Source: Oscillospiraceae bacterium
GTDB lineage: Bacteria; Bacillota; Clostridia; Oscillospirales; Ruminococcaceae
Assembly: GCA_017399625.1 (NCBI GenBank)
Contig: JAFQBT010000061.1
Location: 1 to 39,735 of the forward strand
Direction of reading: 5' to 3'
DNA: 39,735 nt
Shown here in pieces: positions 17,526-24,127 of this stretch. The notes beneath the pieces were generated by a model. It ran no database searches, was not told the DNA's origin, and was given only the letters and a program-made list of their open reading frames with translations. Position numbers and translations under genes: made by a program. Each line of letters begins with the position of its first letter. Position 1 is the first letter of the stretch.

Positions 17526-17767
17526 TAAACCACAGAAAGGATGATTCCAATGTACAATTAAAAACCGAAAGTTCAATTTTTCAGGAACTTTCAGAGGAAA
17601 AACCGTTACCACCTTTGGTAAAAAAATTTCCGGCATAAAATCAGGTCCCAACTTTTGATTAACGCATTTTTATTTAATAGGCTTAAAGTAAGAAGCGACC
17701 GGGAATTATAATTCAGCCGAAGACAACGGAAAGAACGTCCGACTCAATAGAAAGAGAGGTCAAAACG

Positions 17768-17797
17768 ATGTTAGATACTAAAACAGAACAGAAATGA
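17768..17797 (+). CDS. Nine-codon ORF in RNA unit 3 (MLDTKTEQK)
   Basis: ATG 17768 follows GAGAGG by eight bases; TGA stop in the 5' arm of the long hairpin. Differs from the unit 2 peptide at one residue (Thr for Ile). Confidence 0.5.
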   Translation: MLDTKTEQK

Positions 17798-17861
17798 CCC
17801 TTGCTTTACTGTAGGTGAAAGATGCAGTAATTCAAGGGTCATTTCATTTATATAAATGTCT

Positions 17862-17883
17862 GCGCCGGAGGGGCGCTTTTTTT
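17862..17883 (+). terminator. Terminator of RNA unit 3
   Basis: GCGCC-GGAGG-GGCGC followed by seven T. The T-run overlaps the stop codon of the convergent tlpA-like gene. Confidence 0.85.
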
Positions 17884-18439
17884 ATTTTGCAAGGAGTTTT
17901 TCAATATAGCCGAAAAGGGTTTCCTCGCTCAGCATTCCGAACTGCCCGTGCAGAAGCTCGCCGTCCGCATTTATAAATGCGGTTGCGGGAAGGGAACTTG
18001 CTCCGTAAACGGAAGCCGCGGAAAGTTCGGTATCATAATAAACAGGGAAGGTATAGCCTTTTTCCTCGATGAAACTCATGGCGTCCTCCTTGGTTTCCTG
18101 ATAACCGTCCGTCACGTTTATCATCATAAAAACAACTTCGTCGCCGTATTGGAGGAAGGCTTTTTCAAAAGAGGGCATTTCCTTTACGCAGTACCCGCAC
18201 CAGGTTGCCCAGAAATTCAGCACGACCGGCTTTCCGGCAAAATCCGAAAAGCTGACCGGGTTGCCATCCGCATCATAGACGGTGAAATCCGGAGCAAGGA
18301 CCTTTTCTTCCGAAGAACCGGAGGAAGAGGAATTTTCGCTTTCCGGAACATAGTTTTCGGAAAGATATTCATATCCCATAACTGCCGCAAGCATCAGAAC
18401 CGCGGCGCAGAGAACGATTACAGCAAACTTTGTTTTAAT
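17882..18439 (-). CDS. TlpA-like membrane-anchored thioredoxin, probable ATT start
   Basis: An extracytosolic thiol-disulfide oxidoreductase of the TlpA/ResA type with active site FWATWCGYCVKEMPSF and the cis-proline segment ASSLPATAFI. The first ATG (18394) would cut off half of the membrane anchor and has no ribosome binding site. AAAGGAGG instead lies six bases before an in-frame ATT at 18439. That start adds (M)KTKFAVIVLCAAVL and yields a complete N-terminal hydrophobic anchor and a 185-residue protein. No ATG, GTG or TTG lies between. It follows ccdA by 12 bases, so CcdA probably supplies it with electrons from the cytoplasm. The ATT start is inferred. Confidence 0.87.
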   Translation of the reverse strand: MKTKFAVIVLCAAVLMLAAVMGYEYLSENYVPESENSSSSGSSEEKVLAPDFTVYDADGNPVSFSDFAGKPVVLNFWATWCGYCVKEMPSFEKAFLQYGDEVVFMMINVTDGYQETKEDAMSFIEEKGYTFPVYYDTELSAASVYGASSLPATAFINADGELLHGQFGMLSEETLFGYIEKLLAK

Positions 18440-18451
18440 AAAAATCCTCCT

Positions 18452-19105
18452 TTAAGAAAAAAGTGCAAGAAGCGAACCGAGAACACCGGACATCATCGCA
18501 AGACCGACGATGATAAGAAACCCGCCGCAGATTTTGTTGATGACGCCGTAATGTTTTTTTATAAAGCCGAATGCACCGCTGAGCTGATCCAGCAGAACTG
18601 CCGAAAAGATGAAAGGTATCCCAAGTCCGAGGGAATAGGTCAGAAGGAGCATAAGCCCCTGTAAGGCCGTTCCGGAACCGGAAGCAAGCATCAATGCGGA
18701 ACCGAGAAAAGCTCCTACGCAGGGCGTGAGACTTACGGAATAGACGATTCCAAAGAGGAACGCGCCGAAGGCTCCGTCGATTTTTTTAAAGCTGCCCATC
18801 CCTTTGAAGAAGGGAAGATTCAGCACTTCGAGGTAGCTGAGCCCGAAAATTATAACGATTGCGCCGGTGACGATGTTGACGACGGTCTGATATTTTGCGA
18901 GGAAAGCGCCCAATGTTCCGGCAAAAAGCCCGAGAAGACTGAAAACCGCCGTGAATCCCAGCACAAAGCAGATTGCCCTTCGGAGCATGTGCTCCTTTTT
19001 ATCCGCGCCGCCGGCAAAATAGGAAACATAGATTGGCAGCATCGGAAGCATGCAGGGCGAAATAAACGAGATTATTCCTTCAAGGAAAGTTATAAGGTAT
19101 TGCAA
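18452..19105 (-). CDS. CcdA-type thiol-disulfide membrane transporter
   Basis: A 217-residue membrane protein with six hydrophobic segments, of the CcdA/DsbD-beta family, passing reducing power from cytosolic thioredoxin to extracytosolic partners. The two redox cysteines are in SPCMLPMLPIY (helix 1) and LTPCVGAFLGSA (helix 4). The start is a TTG at 19105 with AAAGGAGGG six bases upstream. It is co-directional with and just upstream of the tlpA-like gene, which is the usual pair. Whether the pair serves cytochrome maturation, repair or spores cannot be said; no cytochrome gene is in the window. Confidence 0.92.
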   Translation of the reverse strand: MQYLITFLEGIISFISPCMLPMLPIYVSYFAGGADKKEHMLRRAICFVLGFTAVFSLLGLFAGTLGAFLAKYQTVVNIVTGAIVIIFGLSYLEVLNLPFFKGMGSFKKIDGAFGAFLFGIVYSVSLTPCVGAFLGSALMLASGSGTALQGLMLLLTYSLGLGIPFIFSAVLLDQLSGAFGFIKKHYGVINKICGGFLIIVGLAMMSGVLGSLLALFS

Positions 19106-19246
19106 ATTTATCCCTCCTTTGGGTTTTCTATTTTATCATATATCATTTTAAAAATCTTCTTTTTCAATAAAAATTTACATTTCTTTTTCCCGCATGACAT
19201 GAAAAAAGTGCTATAATTAAGAAAAATTCTTTTGTTCGAGGAAAAA

Positions 19247-20155
19247 ATGATTACGATTCTTCTGCTGATACTTCTGATTTCATATCTTTCGTACAGAAAG
19301 GCATTCTATTCTTCGCCGAAAAAAAGGGTGAAAACCCATCTTCTTCCGGATAATCCGCAGTATGCAAAGGCAAACCCTGTGATAAAAAAGCTCATCGGCG
19401 AGATGGAGGAAGTACCTTTTGAACAGGTTTATATGACAACTTTTGATGGGCTCCGCCTTGCGGCAAGATATTACCATCTTTCGGATTCCGCGCCGCTTCA
19501 GATTCAGTTCCACGGTTACCGGAGCACCGCAGTCCGGGATTTTTCCGGAGGTTTTTCCCTTGCAAGAAAAATGGGGCGCAACCTTCTTGTTGTTGACCAG
19601 AGAGCCGGCGGAAAAAGCGAAGGAAGCACAATCTGCTTCGGAATCAAGGAAAAATACGATTGCCTTGAATGGATAAAATACGCCATCAACCGCTTCGGCG
19701 ATATTCCCATCATGCTCACGGGAATTTCCATGGGAGCGGCAACGGTGCTCATGGCTTCGGAGCTGGATCTTCCGGAAAACGTAAAATGCATCGTGGCGGA
19801 TTGTCCCTATTCTTCTCCGGAAGAAATAATCGCTTTGCAGTGCAAAGAAATGGGAATTCCGCCGAAAATCGGAATGCCTTTTGTCCGTCTTGGGGCAAGG
19901 CTTTTCGGAAATCTTAAGCTTTCCGGCGAAGGCGCGGAAAAAGCAGTCCGGAACACGAAAGTTCCGATCCTTCTTGTTCATGGAGCAGAGGATGATTTTG
20001 TTCCCTGCGAAATGAGCGAAAGAATCTATGCGGCAAATCCGGATATGATAAGGTTCGAGGTTTTTCCGGATACCGCCCACGGAATCAGCTTTATCAACGA
20101 CAGAGAGCGTTACGAAAAACTTTATTACGACCTTTTTGAAAAATACGGGTTATAA
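19247..20155 (+). CDS. Alpha/beta hydrolase with N-terminal membrane anchor
   Basis: A 302-residue serine hydrolase-like protein. The N-terminal helix (about 2-16) looks like a membrane anchor. The nucleophile elbow is GISMGAAT near residues 161-168, the acid is likely in HGAEDDFVP, and the histidine is in DTAHGIS near the end. The oxyanion-side motif is QFHGYRS. It resembles the BAAT/YqkD-like group of bacterial hydrolases. ATG 19247 follows GAGG; an upstream TTG is less likely. A TATAAT at 19212-19217 may be its -10, without a clear -35. Substrate unknown. Confidence 0.88.
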   Translation: MITILLLILLISYLSYRKAFYSSPKKRVKTHLLPDNPQYAKANPVIKKLIGEMEEVPFEQVYMTTFDGLRLAARYYHLSDSAPLQIQFHGYRSTAVRDFSGGFSLARKMGRNLLVVDQRAGGKSEGSTICFGIKEKYDCLEWIKYAINRFGDIPIMLTGISMGAATVLMASELDLPENVKCIVADCPYSSPEEIIALQCKEMGIPPKIGMPFVRLGARLFGNLKLSGEGAEKAVRNTKVPILLVHGAEDDFVPCEMSERIYAANPDMIRFEVFPDTAHGISFINDRERYEKLYYDLFEKYGL

Positions 20156-20173
20156 AAGAAGGGGGCGAGCGGC

Positions 20174-20800
20174 ATGAAGAAGCTGACCTGGGATGAATAT
20201 TACTACGAATTCTATAACTGGTCGCCCAGCACTCAGAAAAACTATTCCTACCGCCTTTCTGATTTCGGTTCCGCCGATGAGGTATTCGAGGTGGCAAACG
20301 AATTTGCTTTCAATGATGAAAAATTTGCCTGCCGTTTTATTGAAAAAGCGCTTGAAGCCGGGGTTCGGTTCACTCCGGAGCAGATTCTTGAGATGATTTA
20401 TTTTGTTGAAAAGCCTTTGCTTGGAAAAATTTCCGAACGGGCGAGCACGAATTTCACCCGGGAACAGCTGGAAGAAATTTATTTGTCCATTGATGACGCA
20501 TCCTTCGAGCGGATATCCAAAAAGGCCGGAATCGACATTTTTGATGACGTTATACCCGCCAATGATTTTATAAGTCCTCCTCAAAAAAAGCCCGGGTTCT
20601 TTTCCACTCTGTTTGCAGTAATCGCGGGTGTCAGCCTGGCAAACAATTCAAAGCAGCACCGGCATAACGGTCGCTGCAACGGCGATTGCGCACATTGCCC
20701 GCCGCATTACGGATATCGGTATGGACGCTGGTATTACGGACACAACCACGTCCATGGTTGTGAGTTCGGCGGAAATAAGGGCAGCGGAGGCATGGATTGA
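20174..20800 (+). CDS. Hypothetical protein with Cys/His-rich tail (208 aa)
   Basis: I do not recognise it. The first 130 residues look soluble and helical (rich in Glu, Phe and Tyr: DEYYYEFYNW, then FTPEQILEMIYFVE), followed by a short hydrophobic stretch (about 141-155, FFSTLFAVIAGVSLA). The C-terminal 50 residues are rich in His, Cys, Gly and Tyr (CNGDCAHCPPHYGYRYGR, then GHNHVHGC), suggesting metal binding. It follows the hydrolase by 18 bases, with GGGGGCGAG before the ATG, and ends with a terminator, so the two genes probably form an operon. Confidence 0.75.
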   Translation: MKKLTWDEYYYEFYNWSPSTQKNYSYRLSDFGSADEVFEVANEFAFNDEKFACRFIEKALEAGVRFTPEQILEMIYFVEKPLLGKISERASTNFTREQLEEIYLSIDDASFERISKKAGIDIFDDVIPANDFISPPQKKPGFFSTLFAVIAGVSLANNSKQHRHNGRCNGDCAHCPPHYGYRYGRWYYGHNHVHGCEFGGNKGSGGMD

Positions 20801-20812
20801 TACATAAAAGAA

Positions 20813-20839
20813 AAACCGGAGCGAAAGCTCCGGTTTTTT
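20813..20839 (+). terminator. Terminator after the hydrolase operon
   Basis: AAACCGGAGC-GAAA-GCTCCGGTTT with a T-run. Confidence 0.9.
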
Positions 20840-20866
20840 GCTGAATTGGATTGATAAAAATGATAC

Positions 20867-20947
20867 GGTTTCATATGGTTTCAAAAGGTTTCACTCAAAA
20901 ATGAAACTATTAAACGGGAAGTGAAACTCTCTTTTAAGACTGAAACT
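20867..20947. repeat. Cluster of three GGTTTCA and three TGAAACT repeats
   Basis: GGTTTCA at 20867, 20877 and 20887 (exactly 10 bp apart), then the inverted form TGAAACT at 20902, 20922 and 20941 (about 20 bp apart). It lies between a terminator and the end of the S51 peptidase gene. Helical phasing suggests protein binding; no function is known to me. Confidence 0.65.
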
Positions 20948-20974
20948 ACGCTAAACAGTTTGTCAAATTGGAAT

Positions 20975-21589
20975 TTACGTTTTACAAATATGAACTTCTC
21001 CGTCTATAAACACTCCATCACCGTCGTTTATACGGATAACATTTACATTATGTTCTTTTTCGTAAACACAGCACTTTTCTTCAAATCGCTCAAACCTTGA
21101 AAGGAACTTATTATAGTGCGGCAGCACTTGAACATCTGTTAATGAGAGTCCGCTTAAATCTGTCAACCCCAAGAAATTCATTTCGGGAGAATAGCAATTT
21201 ACCAATTCAAGTGTAGGACCAAAAACAAATGCAGCAGCACTCCAACCAATTAGAATTTTAGTTGTAGCAATATTTCTTAATATCTCTATCGAATTGTTCT
21301 TTCGGATTGTTTGTAGTAAATAATAAGGATTTCCTCCGATAAATTCAACCACATCATAGTTAAGTAGTAAATCAGCAGGTTGTTTATCCAAATCAATAAT
21401 ATCAACATTCAGGTTCAGTGCTTGTAATTCTGAAACACATCTGGGAACGTGATAATTGTTTTCCTTGTATTCATTGTCTGCTGTCACAACCAACGCAGCA
21501 GTCTCGCAACCAGCCATTTTACTGCTGAGGTGTGCCAGTAATATATCACTTGATAATCCATTTGAGCATAGAACAAGCACCTTAATCAC
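20975..21589 (-). CDS. Peptidase S51 family protein (dipeptidase E-like)
   Basis: A 204-residue serine peptidase of the S51 family, which includes Asp-specific dipeptidase E and cyanophycinase. Visible motifs are EFIGGNPYYL (82-91), the nucleophile segment GWSAAA (Ser117) and LPHYN (His158). It starts at a GTG with only a weak GACGGG upstream. The gene is clearly AT-richer than its neighbours and uses different codons (many TTA, AAT, ATA), which suggests recent acquisition. It lies alone, downstream of the 3' end of tRNA-Pro. Natural substrate unknown. Confidence 0.85.
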   Translation of the reverse strand: MIKVLVLCSNGLSSDILLAHLSSKMAGCETAALVVTADNEYKENNYHVPRCVSELQALNLNVDIIDLDKQPADLLLNYDVVEFIGGNPYYLLQTIRKNNSIEILRNIATTKILIGWSAAAFVFGPTLELVNCYSPEMNFLGLTDLSGLSLTDVQVLPHYNKFLSRFERFEEKCCVYEKEHNVNVIRINDGDGVFIDGEVHICKT

Positions 21590-21656
21590 CCCGTCAAATT
21601 CAAGTTTGTCGAATAGATTGTATCAAATTGCTGTGTAAATATCAACCAATATAGAA

Positions 21657-21690
21657 AAAGCACGATGGTTTTGTATCAAAACCATCGTGC
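21657..21690 (-). terminator. Terminator of tRNA-Pro
   Basis: A 14-bp perfect stem GCACGATGGTTTTG/CAAAACCATCGTGC (21660-21690), with the T-run on the minus-strand side. Confidence 0.88.
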
Positions 21691-21695
21691 TAATA

Positions 21696-21771
21696 TGGTC
21701 GAAGTGACAGGACTCGAACCTGCAGCATCCTGCTCCCAAAGCAGGCGCGCTACCAATTGCGCTACACCTCG
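21696..21771 (-). tRNA. tRNA-Pro (UGG)
   Basis: A 76-nt cloverleaf on the minus strand: acceptor CGAGGTG/CACTTCG, anticodon arm CCTGC-TTTGGGA-GCAGG with anticodon TGG, T-arm GCAGGTTCGAGTCCTGT, encoded CCA. Confidence 0.96.
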
Positions 21772-21886
21772 ATATTAAATTAACTATAATATTATAGCGT
21801 TTTGTTTTGGTTTTGTCAAATTTTTTGAATAAAGATTTTCATAAGCGCCAACACTTTTTCATAATATGATGGCGGAGGCGAAATTT

Positions 21887-22111
21887 ATGAGTTTTACCAA
21901 AAGAAAAGCGGAAAAAAGACTTTTGCAAAAACGGAAAGAGGAGCGGGAGCGCCTTCGGTCGGATATTGAAGCGCTCGAAGCGGAAATCCGCCGCACCGAA
22001 ACGGTTTTCAACCTTACAACGGACGAATACCTCCTCGAATCCGCAATTTATGAACATAACGCTCAGAAAGCAAAGATGAATTATCTGCTGAAATTAGCGA
22101 AAGAAATTTAA
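21887..22111 (+). CDS. DUF2508 (YaaL-like) small coiled-coil protein
   Basis: A 74-residue charged helical protein. The pattern of an N-terminal Lys/Arg/Glu coiled coil, then TETVFNLTTDEYLLESAIY and a Lys/Tyr-Leu-Leu ending, matches DUF2508 (B. subtilis YaaL type), whose function is unknown. In many Firmicutes it lies near recR; that gene is not in this window. ATG 21887 is chosen because GGAGG lies eight bases upstream; the earlier ATGs at 21866 and 21869 have none. Confidence 0.75.
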   Translation: MSFTKRKAEKRLLQKRKEERERLRSDIEALEAEIRRTETVFNLTTDEYLLESAIYEHNAQKAKMNYLLKLAKEI

Positions 22112-22150
22112 AGATAAACCCTCCTTCCCCTTGTGAAAAAATAAATCGGC

Positions 22151-22179
22151 TTGCAAAAAAAGCGGATTTATAGTAAGAT
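22151..22179 (+). promoter_or_regulatory. Promoter of the MntR-like regulator
   Basis: TTGCAA, 17-bp spacer, TAAGAT (22174-22179). The gene has a strong AAAGGAGGT further down. Confidence 0.65.
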
Positions 22180-22217
22180 ATTGATAATACCAAAAAGGGG
22201 AAAGGAGGTCCCGTTTT

Positions 22218-22589
22218 ATGCAGATAAGAGAATCCGGCGAGGATTACCTTGAAGCGATACTTATGTTACAAAAGCGCAACGGACAGGTCCGTTCAATAGA
22301 TATCTGCAACGAACTGGGATTTTCAAAACCCACCGTTTCCGTTGCAATGAAAAACTTCCGTGAAAACGGATATATCAATATGGATGAGGATTACCTCATA
22401 ACCCTTACGGAAAAGGGAAGAGTCATTGCCGAAAGCGTTTATGAACGCCACGTTGTGATTGCAAAATTCCTTTCCGCCATCGGCGTTGATGAAAAAACCG
22501 CGCTGGAGGATGCCTGCAAAATAGAGCACGATCTTTCGGACGAAACCTTCCGCTGCATGAAGGAACATTATAAAAAAATAAGCGAATAA
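22218..22589 (+). CDS. MntR/DtxR-family metal-dependent regulator
   Basis: A 123-residue repressor of the DtxR superfamily. The winged helix (about 8-70) starts ESGEDYLEAIL and includes SIDICNELGFSKPTVSVAM. The metal and dimerisation domain includes YERHVVIAKFL and the ligand segment KIEHDLS, as in manganese-sensing MntR. The C-terminal SH3/FeoA domain of DtxR and IdeR is absent, as in MntR. It is monocistronic. Mn2+ rather than Fe2+ sensing is inferred from this shape; a Mn-type riboswitch also occurs in the window (38024). Confidence 0.9.
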   Translation: MQIRESGEDYLEAILMLQKRNGQVRSIDICNELGFSKPTVSVAMKNFRENGYINMDEDYLITLTEKGRVIAESVYERHVVIAKFLSAIGVDEKTALEDACKIEHDLSDETFRCMKEHYKKISE

Positions 22590-22593
22590 AACA

Positions 22594-22626
22594 AAAGTGT
22601 GCTTCTTAACGAGGCACACTTTTTTG
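22594..22626 (+). terminator. Terminator of the MntR-like gene
   Basis: AAAGTGTGCTTC pairs with GAGGCACACTTT (one G-U), followed by a T-run. Confidence 0.88.
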
Positions 22627-22673
22627 CATTTGTATGTTATAAACAGCCGGGCATAAAAGGTAAAATGAAAACC

Positions 22674-22880
22674 GTTGCCGACCCCGAGCGGCGACGGTGT
22701 AGAATCGGAATCACCATTCGTTCGGTGGAGCGTTTTAGTCCCCTCCAAGGGGATATATTAGGGGTCCACGAAAATCGAAGATTTTTGGGGAAGAGGAGCG
22801 GCAAGTGAGCGGCTGAGGAATACCGCAAAGCGGTGTTCCGAAAAGAGTGAACTTTGCCGCGACGAGCGGGAGCAAACTGC
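22674..22880 (+). repeat. Probable dispersed intergenic element
   Basis: A gene-free stretch with many small paired segments: GCCGACCCCGAGCGGCGACGG, TCCCCTCCAAGGGGATA, AAATCGAAGATTTTT, GCGGCAAGTGAGCGGC and AATACCGCAAAGCGGTGTT. From memory, similar text occurs between genes in related Clostridia, but only one copy is in this window, so the call rests on structure alone. It could be a mobile repeat or a structured RNA. Confidence 0.45.
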
Positions 22881-22906
22881 AGGGGTATAAATTTTTCTTT
22901 TCAGGA

Positions 22907-22955
22907 GCTACCCGGTTTCTTTTGATTTCTCAAAAGAAATGGGGTAGCATTATAT
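22907..22955 (+). terminator. Long hairpin with trailing T-run
   Basis: GCTACCC..TTTCTTTTGA pairs with TCAAAAGAAA..GGGTAGC (22907-22948) with a two-base internal mismatch, followed by CATTATATTTTTT. It could end a transcript through the preceding element. Confidence 0.6.
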
Positions 22956-23006
22956 TTTTTCATGTAATAGGTGTCAGAATAGAAAAAAGCTTTTTCCCGC
23001 CGTTTT

Positions 23007-24041
23007 TTATTTTTTCATTTTATCCATAAGCCTTTTGATTTCCCTTTTATGGAAATCGACCCATTCACCTTCGGTTATTTTCCATTCGGTTTCGGTGATT
23101 TCGATGGCCTTACGGCGGTATTCGATTGCCTTTTCATAATCTCCGATGGCCTCGGCAATACAGGAAATGGATTCCGGAATATCCATATATCTGGGCGGTT
23201 CCTGAATTTCAAAGGCGTGTTCATAAAATTTTACCGCTTCATCAAAACGGCAGAGCCTTGCAAAAAGGTCGCCCTTGCAGCTCCATGAAAGCCAGTAATC
23301 AAATTCCTCCGTCATGTGTTCCCAATATTCAAGCGCTTTCGGCAGATTGCATTCCGCTTTTGCAATAAGTCCGAGATAAAGATCGGTGCGGAAACTGTGC
23401 TCGATTTTGTCCATTTTCCAGAGATATTCCTTCGCTTCTTCGGTTCTTCCGTCCGCAAGAAGCAGATCCATAAGCCAAAGATAACTGCGCGGATTTTCCG
23501 GGTGTTTTTCAATAAAATCCTTATAAAAATCAATGGTTTCAACGTGGTTCGAAGCGTTGTAATCACAATAAAGTCCGCCGACAGCATCAAAAATAACGTT
23601 GTGCGCGCGTTTTTCGTCCGGATTGAGAAAAAGAGCTTTCTTTCCGGTTTCAAGAGCAAGCTCATTATATTCCGATGCGCGTTTTGAATAAAGTTCACCG
23701 AGAACAAGGGTCGCCTTTGCTTTTGCTTTTTCGTCGGAAAGTTTTTCCCGGAGGAATTTTTCGGAATCGGAAAAATCCTTTTCCGGAATAAAATGCATGT
23801 TATCGATCATGTTTTCGATGCGTTCGGTTTTTCTTTCATCGGTCATGGAAAAAAGCTCGTCGATGGTGACTCCGAAAAGAACGGAAATCTCCGGAAGAAG
23901 CTGGATATCCGGAGTTGTTGTTCCGCTTTCCTATTTTGAAACCGCCTGGGCGGAAACGGAAAGTTCGTTTCCAAGCTGTTCCTGAGTCATTCCCGCGGCA
24001 TTGCGGAGCTGTTTTATCTTTGCGCCGATTTCGATATTCAT
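23007..24041 (-). pseudogene. XRE-TPR regulator interrupted by TAG in the helix-turn-helix
   Basis: The reading frame from ATG 24041 (GGGAG nine bases upstream) encodes an XRE helix-turn-helix (IGAKIKQLRNAAGMTQEQLG), then AVSK, then TAG at 23933-23931 (codon 37), then ESGTTTPDIQLLPEISVLFG and a TPR-rich region. In this family the residue at the TAG is nearly always Trp (AVSKWE), so a TGG-to-TAG change explains it. The full frame is 344 codons. Without readthrough, the TPR part could only start at ATG 23846 (279 residues), with a poor ribosome binding site and no DNA-binding domain. Helical repeats with LYLGLIAKAECNLPKALEYW and EAIGDYEKAIEYRRKAIEI are clear. Sequencing error is the alternative. 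Confidence 0.85.
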
Positions 24042-24072
24042 GGATATCAACTCCCTTCGATAATATAATAAC

Positions 24073-24108
24073 AAAAAACACCGGTCATTTTCAATGACCG
24101 GTGTTTTT
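24073..24108 (-). terminator. Terminator of the metK-RelA/SpoT operon
   Basis: ACACCGGTCATT-TTC-AATGACCGGTGT (24078-24104) with T-runs on both strands. It follows the minus-strand operon and precedes the broken XRE-TPR gene. Confidence 0.88.
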
Positions 24109-24127
24109 ATCCGATTAAACTGCTGGT

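Larger units (their letters stand above)
17532..17883 (+). ncRNA. Structured RNA, tandem unit 3 of 3
   Basis: Same plan: AAAGGATG and ATG-TAC-AAT-TAA (17550-17561); hairpin GAAAGTTC/GAACTTTC (17567-17574 with 17585-17592); local hairpin TTACCA/TGGTAA (17606-17621), in which CTTTGG (17613-17618) could instead pair with CCGAAG (17717-17722); GAGAGG plus a nine-codon ORF; hairpin GAAATGACCCTTG/CAAGGGTCATTTC (17791-17803 with 17833-17845), inner stem TACTG/CAGTA around TAGGTGAAAGATG; terminator. The middle (17620-17740) has diverged most between units. Confidence 0.8.

Noticed and set aside
17287-17651. ORFs of 60-85 codons crossing RNA units 2 and 3 on both strands
   Set aside because: They cross promoters and terminators, are not conserved between units, and lack ribosome binding sites.
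20840-21771. tRNA-Pro-integrated mobile element with att repeats
   Set aside because: No duplicate of the tRNA 3' end and no integrase seen; kept only as an AT-rich island.
23931-23933. TAG as pyrrolysine codon
   Set aside because: No PYLIS-like element is evident and the site is a conserved Trp in a regulator; a nonsense change is simpler.
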